A stretch of 64,000 nt of DNA from Purpureocillium takamizusanense (taxonomy: Eukaryota; Ascomycota; Sordariomycetes; Hypocreales; Ophiocordycipitaceae): positions 1,302,001-1,366,000 of the forward strand of contig NC_063071.1 of NCBI RefSeq assembly GCF_022605165.1. The letters are read 5' to 3'. This document shows, piece by piece, positions 56,419 through 64,000 of the stretch. The notes beneath the pieces are model-generated. The model was not told where the DNA came from, did no database searches, and saw only the letters and a list, made by a program, of their open reading frames with translations. The translations under genes and the position numbers were made by a program. Numbering within the stretch: position 1 is the first letter of the stretch; every line of letters begins with the position of its first letter.

Positions 56419-58873
56419 TGTATCGGTGGTCTTGAATTGGTGCTCTTGGATTGGTGCTCTTGAGTTGGTGCTCTTGAGTTGGTGCTCTTCAATTGACAGT
56501 ATTATTAGTGGCACAGCGCACCGGCTATATAGTCAGACAAGATGGCTGTCGACCCCTTTAAGTAGACTCGGGCAAAGAGCTTGGCAACTTCCAAAATGCA
56601 GAAACAACGACTCCACGGTCAATGGCCTACGAGCCATACCATCGCCCATCAGTTTAGTTCCTAGATGATACTGCCACGGGGCACCTGTCTTGGCTCACCG
56701 AGAATTCAAGGCATTGCCATCGATGACGTTGGCACTCCTTTCCTCATTACCTTGCAACATGTGGGCACCTCATCTCAATGTGGCGTCAATGGAAGGATGC
56801 GGCAGTGCTCGCGCCCGGGACGATCTGGCGGCGGCAAATGCGCGTGGCGAAGTCGCTCCAGCAGAGGTTTTGACGAATGAATGTCCTAGCCTGTAGGACA
56901 TGACGCAGCGAGCATTAAACGTACGCGGGTCCCCGCGGCCACCGGCCTTTCCCGCGGAGGCTAAGGCGATAGTCCTCGGGAAACAAGCCCTAACTCAAAG
57001 TTTTGAATCAATCCACTATGTCGGTAGGCTAGTTTGACGGGCACGACTTTCACTTTGCCTGTCGCCCTTTAATAACATGCACTCGCCTACAGGAGCCGTT
57101 GCCGTACATAACGTCGCAGGTGAAGGAACTAGACGTGACATCGCGTCAAGCCGTTCATCAGGCGCATTCAGTTGATGGCGGATTAGCGCTGCTGCTTGAG
57201 AACCCATCCGGGCAGTGCAACCTCGTATAAACCCGTGTCCAGGCCCACCCGTCGTAGTCAGACAAGACGAAAGAGCCTCAGGTGTCAAGGCCAACAACCG
57301 GGTATGGCCTCACGCTGCACAGGTGCCGCCTGCAGGCACGACGCTGTTGCCTACAGTGAGTCATGTCTACAGCCTCAATGGCACAGGTATAAGAACAGTA
57401 GACTCATGCCAGTATCAGATAGAAAATCAAGCATTCCCCTGCCCACGGTTTTCTTCCCTTGTGTGTGGCGCATGGTTACAGGCATGGAAATGCCTCCTTG
57501 CGGCCAGGCAGTGTGTGCCAGTTGAGATGATGGTGTTGCCCGACCTCGATTCATGATAAACGAACCAGGTTCGGAATGCGCAGTCAAGGTGCGCCCTTTG
57601 TATCAAATGGTATGTGAGATCCAAGGTCAGCCAGAGTCTTGGGCAACTTCTTAATCCCGCCCCTATCCATGCGAGTTGTTGAGTCCGGCTGTGTCAAAAA
57701 GAAACCTGAACCTGGATCGCGTCGCCGCTTGTGCAAGATCCGCAACGCTCTCGTATTGTTCGCTTGGTGTCCTGGTTTAGGTTTAAAAATAGCCTTGTCG
57801 CGTGATTTTCCCGCACACGGTAGGCTATTTTTCCGCCTATCGCAAACAGCAGGGTGGTGATAGGCACTTCAGATGTGAACATGGAATTCGCTGGAGCAGG
57901 GTTATCCTTAGGAAGAGTACTGCTGGTCTGCCCATTACCGGCCGAATAGAACAACGGCATGATGCTTCTACTGGAATAACTTGGGCTAACCTACCGTCAA
58001 CACGGCAGCGGCCTTCTCCGAAAGTTATCTATGCCGTCACCCCGTTACCAGGGGTTTCATCACTACCACCCTACCTTGACTCGTTCGAGACTTGTACAAA
58101 GCCGTGCACTGTATAGGGGCTTATGATAACGTGGCGCCGGTATGCTAGCAGAGCTTAATTTACTTACCACTATATTTCTACATTACTGTAAATCGTACGC
58201 AGCAACGCAGCCTCGAAAGCGGCTCAAGTACTCATATCTGGTTCGCAGGCACTCAAGTCATAGCGCCTACGGTGGAAATTAATCACATAGCGGCCGCAAG
58301 ATCGAAGCCCGGCACCTACGTCTTCCGCGTTCACCAGCCTCGCGGACGGTCCAGACGGTGGGGATGCAGATGGTGGCGAGGACTCGTCAACAGAGAGGCT
58401 GGGAGCAGGCGGTACGTGTATCGCCGGCATACCGATAGGAACATGTGCCTTGACCGCAAGCCTGGTCATTTTCTTGATGTGGGCGTACAGAAGACGCCGA
58501 ACCAAAATATCAGAGGCTGGATAGCCACATAGTCGCCACGACGAGGACTGTCGCTGGGCCGTGAAGCAGGCACATAGTTCAGCCATCCCAGCTGCAACGA
58601 TACGTAGACCGGGCGACATTCAGATGAGCGGGTCGAGTACTACGTGCGGCGTTTCTGGGTCACATGTCATACGCAAGAAGACGGTTTGCCAATTTTCCTT
58701 TACTTTATTCTGAATTACCCTTGTGATAAACGATCCAGCGAGTGCCCTAATCCGATGCCCCAATGGCGCCAAGCCTCTTTGCCGATCGTTTTCTGCCTTC
58801 CACTCAACAAGGTGATACACAGATTGTGTCCCAAGTGCCGTGTTGAACAAGCTACATCAGTGTCGGTAGGCCG
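56419..58873. other. lower-GC intergenic region, no gene supported
   Basis: Apart from the 14-bp repeat, it has only short frames on both strands and frequent stop codons. A few AT-rich words (GTTTAAAAATAGCC near 57780) could come from decayed repeats. No tRNA or conserved domain was recognised. Confidence 0.45.
56434..56489 (-). repeat. 14-bp tandem repeat in the leader of the glycosidase-like gene
   Basis: Four consecutive 14-nt units (plus-strand form GAGTTGGTGCTCTT with small changes) lie immediately upstream of the ATG at 56418, that is within the presumed 5' UTR. Confidence 0.85.
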
Positions 58874-59647
58874 TTAGGTGCTCGTGCGATCGTCGTCGTA
58901 TTCGGTGCATGCTTCTTCCAGGTTCAAGGCCCTGGAGCAACCGTCTTGGTTAGAAGTGAAGAACCTCGCATGATCTTCAACAAATGACAGGGACTGAAGA
59001 TGGCGGTTCAACTCATCGAGGTTCGGGAACTGACCCATATCAACGCATCGCTGCAGTTCCTCGGCAGCGGCAGGCTGCTTAGACTCTAGGGTTCTGTGGA
59101 TGGCGGCGACGAGGAGGGTGTTAGGGGGCTTCGGAACGTGGTGATTGATCAGCGACCATACCAAGTTGATTTCCTCGAGGGTTTCTTTTGTGCCATTCGT
59201 AGGGTTGACATCGAAGTTTTCAAAGTACTTCAGCATGGCAGGGACGGCATCCTTGGGGAGCACGACCTGGGTGATGGCGTCCATGGTCTCGGCGGGCGTC
59301 GCGGCTTGGCCCCAAAGACCGGAGCGAAGCAGCGCCTGTTTGACCTTGAAAGAAAGGCTGTTCCAAATGTAGCACGTGGTCGCGGCTTGGTCGGCGCGAA
59401 ACGAGTTCTGGCCTGAACGAGGAGCGGAGTCGCCCTTACAGCCGAGGAGGTGCTCCTTGAGTCCGAGAGCTCGGAGGTTGATGTACAAGGTGATCTTCCA
59501 CTCCTTGTAGTTTTCGATGCCCCTGAGCTGCTCATCGCCGGTGATGTTGGGCAGCGCGACGGCTTGTGCGACGGGGGAGGTCCGAGTGTAGGTTGGGGCG
59601 GCCATCTTGCTGGCGGCTTCGTACTCGTCAGAGCTGAGGTCGGACAT
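58874..59647 (-). CDS. gag-like paralogue F, 257 aa, closest to copia Gag pattern
   Basis: Single minus-strand coding exon starting MSDLSSDEYEAASKMAAP with an ATG in good context (CCACCATG). Its central part, QLRGIENYKEWKITLYINLR followed by ALGLKEHL, follows the N-terminal Ty1/copia Gag pattern (L-x-G-x-NYxxW-x-x-x-M/L-x-x-x-L-x-x-LGL) better than the five array copies. It continues with QAATTCYIWNSLSFKVKQAL, ATPAETMDAITQ, and a LVWSLINHH/NTLLVAAIHRTL box equivalent to the SDDVY region. No CX2CX4HX4C zinc knuckle and no protease or polymerase follow; the C-terminus is short and acidic (EYDDDRTST). It lies 7.7 kb from copy E, in the same orientation. Function unknown. Confidence 0.65.
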   Translation of the reverse strand: MSDLSSDEYEAASKMAAPTYTRTSPVAQAVALPNITGDEQLRGIENYKEWKITLYINLRALGLKEHLLGCKGDSAPRSGQNSFRADQAATTCYIWNSLSFKVKQALLRSGLWGQAATPAETMDAITQVVLPKDAVPAMLKYFENFDVNPTNGTKETLEEINLVWSLINHHVPKPPNTLLVAAIHRTLESKQPAAAEELQRCVDMGQFPNLDELNRHLQSLSFVEDHARFFTSNQDGCSRALNLEEACTEYDDDRTST

Positions 59648-62563
59648 GGTGGACGAACGGACGGGCGAAACGCTAGAATGTGACTTCCGAGCGACAGCGT
59701 AGCGTGATTTTTTCTCAACACAACCGAGTTAATTGCAATGTATCAAGACGATACAAAAGTGAGCTGCGTTGCGTCCTCGCTTACCTCGTGGAGAGATGGG
59801 CGAGAGATGTGCGCGTTGTGTGCGGACCGTAAGCGTGGGCAGAGCAGAGTACGATGGGAGAAGAAAGAAGAACGGCTTTTGTTTTTGTATTTGTTGTTTC
59901 TCCGTTTGCTCCGCGCAGTTGCTGGGGCTCATGGTGCTGAACAGCCGGGCTCGGCACCAGTTGCTCTCTGAACGGCCGTCACGTGTGCACAGCTGGTGCG
60001 CGGCTGACACCAGCTGCGTGACGCCTAAGGCCTGAGAACTTGGCTACGCTCACCGCTCCCCGTATGTATGCGTGAAGGGGATATTATTGTTTGGTATTGT
60101 TACCGTACCGCACGCGAGTGCCTGAGGTTGACCAGGTGCTGACAGCTGCGAGGGAGGCCGGCGGCGGACAGCTGTGCGCGCCGCATCACGCTCGCATTTC
60201 AATGTTCACCACATCAAAAAACAAAACAAAAAACTTATCATCCTTAGGGAAAGAGAATGCCGCGTAGTCTATAGAGACTTCTTTTATTTGAAACATTTTT
60301 CGCGGCTGGGGAGTTACGCATGCGTACAATATATGCAGCAGATATATAGTTTTTGCAGCCCTGGTGCAGCAGGTGGTGAAAAGTCGCTCGGGTGCGATGT
60401 TACGTAAGCGCGTCATTGCAACACCAAAAATCATCGTGGTGATGCGAAGCCGTGGTGCAGAAATGAGGGGTGAAACAGCCTCATCTTTGGTGGTGTCGCT
60501 GTTAATCAAACGGATAAACTTCGGGTGTGGAGGGGCAGAGTGCGGTGATGTGGGTGAGGGGATGCGACGAGGAGGGGGGATGGATGGATGGGGTCGCGGC
60601 AGCCTAGAGGCGAAACGGATGATGGATGGATGGATGGATGGGTGAGTACGCAAGAAGATTGGGAAGGTCCTCGTTCGATGACGACGACGTGATGGGTAAG
60701 TCGTCCGTCGACGGAGTTGAGTCACGGGCTGAAGCCAACAGAGGTCCAAAAACACCAAGGCCAAGGTCAAGGCGCAATACCAACGGCATCGGCAACGATA
60801 AGAGGAGACGCTCTCCGGTATGGTGTCATGTACCTCCTAGGTGATGGCATGACCCCAGATACAACAAGTGATAAACGAGGCTGAGACGTGTGGTTCGCCT
60901 GGGTTGCCGGGGGATGATGGATTCGGGCCGGGCATCGCAGGTATAAAAGGGGGTTGCCCGCCGCTCTGGCACGCAGGTTCGGCGCAGGCGGATGGATGAA
61001 CTCTCTCTCCTCGACGTCGATCGACGACGACAGCAACAAGACAGACAAGACAGACAGGCAGGCGAGTCGGGCAGCGGGAGATCCGACGAGCGAGCCATTT
61101 CCTCACCTTCTGGCGGCGGCCCATGTCGAGGCGAACCGGAGCCCCGTTGGCAGCCTGAACGGAGCCCGTCGACTTAACTCCAGAGGACGGAACGGCAGCA
61201 GGACCAAGGGAGAGATCGCTCTGGCACATGCCTGCCTGGGTCGAGGTTGCTCCCGCCGACGCCACCCACCCACGGTGCACCCTCTCTGTCGCTCCTACTC
61301 TCAGAGTCCGAGACCACATTCGAAGGTACATTCCTGCAGGCTGCCTGGCTGCCTGCGCCTGGCACCACCACCACCAGCAGTGCCTGCGCGCGCGAGCCAG
61401 CAAAGAAACCTCCACCCGTGCCGGAGCCCGTTGTCCGGGACGAGCCCCCGTGCATTCCGCAAACTGGACCCAGCGGCGCGCGCCCACCCTCCAGCGCCCT
61501 GAGCTCCACTGTCAGCCCTCCTGCGTCCCGAACCCCCCACCAGACACTCCGCGTCCCCCGCGTCACGTGCGTTGGCGCGTCCGGTCGGCACGGACGGGCG
61601 GGCGAACCGTACGGAGCTCGCAGGCTGCCGCGTCGAGCGCAAACGAGTGGCGCGCTAAAACACGCTACGGTGCCTGCTTCAGGTACCCTTGGGGTGCCGA
61701 GACAGCGCCTGCGGCAGCGGCCTCTAGCGGTACCTAAGCACTGTACCACGGGCGCTGCGACTTACACACATGGAATGGGCAGTCAATCTGACGAACAATC
61801 GCCATTGAACACCCATTGACTATCTATTCATCGCTGGCTTTGGGGTCCCGGGACTCAACAAAAAGATTTTGCTTCAACCAGCTGCATTCAACCATTTCCT
61901 TGCTCGCCAGTCCGCTTGTCTGGCACATCTTGCCTTCCTCCATCATTGACGCCCACGCAGCGCCACCACTTCCAGCGAGGGACCCAAGCAACACAGCACC
62001 ACAACAAGCACCAAGCATTGCTCTTCATTCGCATCCTACCGTCACGCCTTCTCTTCATATACACGTGTTGTTCCACCTGCAATTCATCGAGGAATTTTGT
62101 TCTTTCTTTTCTCCCTCTATCGCTCCCTTTTATACTGAGGTGAGTGACGTCGTGGTGCAGGCGGGCCGCCACGCACCACCCTTAGGTTTCTGGCGCCGGG
62201 CCCACCCGCGCAGACGCGACTTCCAGGGTGGATTTGGCGCGTCACGAACGGGCACCCGCGGCACGAAACGAACTCACGCAGCATGACAACCCGCCTCCCC
62301 AATTTGAATCGCGCACGCCTCAATTAAACTACGCCTCTCCACACCATACCACCGCTTCTCGCTTTCTTGCACCCATTAACGCCCTCTTCTTTTTCTTCCT
62401 CTCCCCATCAATTACCTCTGGCCTACTCTCTCTTTTACCGACCACGCTTCCTCCTCGTCGATTATACCGAGCATCGCGACGACGCGCCCACCACCGACCT
62501 GCCTACCTCTCTGCTCGCCCTTGAACGACTTCCCCCCGCCGCGAGGGGAGCTCCCGGCACTTC
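59648..62563. other. long intergenic region, no gene supported
   Basis: Shared upstream space of gag-like copy F (-) and the Ams2/SPT21 gene (+). A TGGA repeat lies at about 60620-60641. The leader of the SPT21-type gene is pyrimidine-rich. The 170-216-codon frames at 61.0-61.8 kb occur on both strands together and look like composition artefacts. Confidence 0.45.
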
Positions 62564-64000
62564 ATGGCGACGCCCCGGCCACACGCGCCCTCTCCGGGCT
62601 GCAGTGTAGGCTGGAACGGGGCCATGATGCCGGCTCCCGCTCAGGTCCCGAGCCAAGTTGACGAATCCGGCCTGCAAGTCAGGTCTATGAGCCGTACGCC
62701 CATGTCCCCCTGCTCCGCGTCTCTCTCCCTACTCTCAGCCTGCTAACCCGACTCGCCGCCGCAGTCAAGGTCCACTACACCTTCGACAAGGACTCCAGGG
62801 TCAACTGCCTCGCGCGTCACCCGCACACCTTGCAGGTGCGGACCGTCCCCGTCGACGAGACCGCCTCGATCGGCATTGTCGACCTGCGAGCATGCATCCA
62901 CGCCATCATGGACTGCAGCCCCGAGCTCGCCAGCCCGGATACCGACTACAGCATATATGCCGTCGACTACTCCGAGCCCAACACGCCCTTGGTTGGCCAG
63001 GGCATGCTCTCGCGGGCCCTCGACTCGCTTCGCGGCAACGGCGCGCCGCCCAAGATGGTCATCGGACGCGTCACCAAAAACCTCCTCGCCATGTTCAGCG
63101 GCGGCAACAAGGAGACCCTCGAGGTCAAGCTCACACTCTCGGCTTCTGCCAAGCCCGTGCGCCACCACGCCTACGAGGCCATGCCGTCGCAGGATATGGG
63201 CATGAATGCCCAGCACCATCCAATGCCCGTGCAACACCACAACATGCAGATGGAGCACCAAGACGCGGAGCCCCGATACGTGGAGAGACCCTCCGAGCAG
63301 GCCATGACGCCCTCGGGCGCTTCCGAATGGGACTCTTTTATGCAGTCCAATCCCCAGCTGGGCCACACAGCACAAGTCGCCCGTGTCGCCTCGCCCGTCT
63401 ACTCGCAGGGCCGAGCGCCGATGCCTAATCTTGCAGAGGCACCAGCGCGGCGGCCCCTCGCCCCGACCGTGCAGCTAGACAGCCAGAGCCCTCCTCTCCC
63501 GCAGGCAGAATACCAGCAAGCCATGTCGCCTGCCGCCCACGAAGTCCAGCGGGTAGCCCCGATCCCGGTTGAACCCGGCGAGCAGCCCAGCCGCCCTGCC
63601 TCGAGACCTTCGAGCCGAGCTTCTAGCCGAACACGGACGAAGAAGCCGCCGACAGGACGCCCCAGAGGCCGCCCGCGCAAGCGCCCCGCGGATGGAAACA
63701 CCTCGGGCGCCGAGGAACCCGCCACTGAAGGCGAAGACGCCCAGCCCAAGAAGCGCGCAAGGACGACCAAGGCCACCGTCGTTGAGGGCAAGGCTCCTAC
63801 CAACCCCTTTGCCACCGGTCCAGAGTCACTCCGCGTGGCTGCCAGCACGTCGGGGTCGCTCAGGAACTTCCGTCCTCTTGCGTCGTCCTCCCATGAGGCT
63901 GCAGGCAGCCATCTGCAGGAGGTTCCCCGCGCCCCTACTCCGGTTCCCGACGGGGGTCCCTTTGGTGGCGCGTCGGGACGGAACCAAAACGCGAGCAAGC
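62564..64000 (+). CDS. Ams2/SPT21-type transcription/chromatin factor, 5' part (runs off window)
   Basis: Exon 1 is 62564-62693 and exon 2 begins at 62765 and stays open to the window end. The intron has a GTACGC donor, a GCTAAC branch site and a GCAG acceptor, and its splicing restores RSMSLKVHYTFDKDSRVNCL. The N-terminal Ams2/SPT21 domain is clear: NCLARHPHTLQVRTVPVDET, IGIVDLRACIHAI, SIYAVDYSEPNTPLVGQGML and NLLAMFSGGNKETLEVKLTL. A disordered region with an AT-hook (TGRPRGRPRKRP) follows. Yeast Spt21 and S. pombe Ams2 activate histone and centromere-related genes; fungal homologues often have a GATA finger later in the chain, which would lie outside this window. An in-frame ATG at 62624 is an alternative start. 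Confidence 0.87.

Noticed and set aside
60954..61819. Overlapping 170-216-codon frames on both strands
   Set aside because: Open on both strands at once in GC-rich DNA, with no recognisable domain and no splice logic linking them to neighbours.
1..64000. CRISPR arrays, rRNA, prokaryotic operons
   Set aside because: No regularly spaced identical repeats, no rRNA-like sequence and no Shine-Dalgarno/polycistronic layout; the window is a eukaryotic chromosome segment.

Overview
The window looks like nuclear DNA of a filamentous ascomycete (Pezizomycotina), most probably Sordariomycetes/Hypocreales. The signs are GC-rich exons, 45-120 nt introns with GTRNGT donors, CTRAC-like branch sites and YAG acceptors, GPI-anchored and secreted wall proteins, and families largely restricted to filamentous fungi (Rds1-type ferritin-like, DUF4048, Monooxygenase_af470/DUF4188, Ams2/SPT21). 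No bacterial, plasmid or phage features are visible. Exon structures were deduced by hand from reading-frame continuity and splice consensus; no database search was possible.

Layout, left to right. 1-16 kb: a secreted ferritin-like protein (+), a giant Thr/Ser-rich GPI-anchored mucin-like surface protein (-), and a MKT1-type post-transcriptional regulator (-) whose start codon sits in a 7-nt exon. 17.9-24.2 kb: a 2-oxoglutarate/Fe(II) oxygenase (+) facing an ATP-dependent DNA-ligase-like protein (-) tail to tail, then a small cysteine-rich secreted peptide (-). 26.9-33.6 kb: a DUF4048 protein (+), an af470-type monooxygenase-domain membrane protein (+) and a secreted glycosidase-like protein (-). 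36.7-44.3 kb, a conserved housekeeping block: DCW1/DFG5-type GH76 alpha-1,6-mannanase (+), dihydroxyacetone kinase (+), the spliceosomal protein SmD2 (-) and a 3-hydroxyisobutyryl-CoA hydrolase (+).

44.6-59.7 kb is the accessory part. It carries six divergent paralogues on the minus strand: five in a head-to-tail array at 44.6-51.2 kb and a sixth at 58.9-59.6 kb. All share a 'Y/F-x2-W ... AGL ... RP ... FD' N-terminal motif and, further on, a 'W-x-x-I ... SDDVY' motif. The layout resembles the Gag (UBN2-type) domain of Ty1/copia retrotransposons, but no zinc knuckle, protease, reverse transcriptase, integrase or LTR is visible. Two or three members appear to have 5'-UTR introns. They therefore look like host-type, possibly domesticated, capsid-like genes, and this is the strongest candidate here for an undescribed system. 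Between the array and the sixth copy lie an intron-rich polytopic membrane protein and a second, intronless secreted glycosidase-like protein.

At the right edge (62.6-64.0 kb) is the 5' part of an Ams2/SPT21-type chromatin/transcription factor with an AT-hook, cut by the window end.

Apart from the gag-like array there is no obvious operon-like or biosynthetic co-organisation; neighbours look like independent fungal genes.
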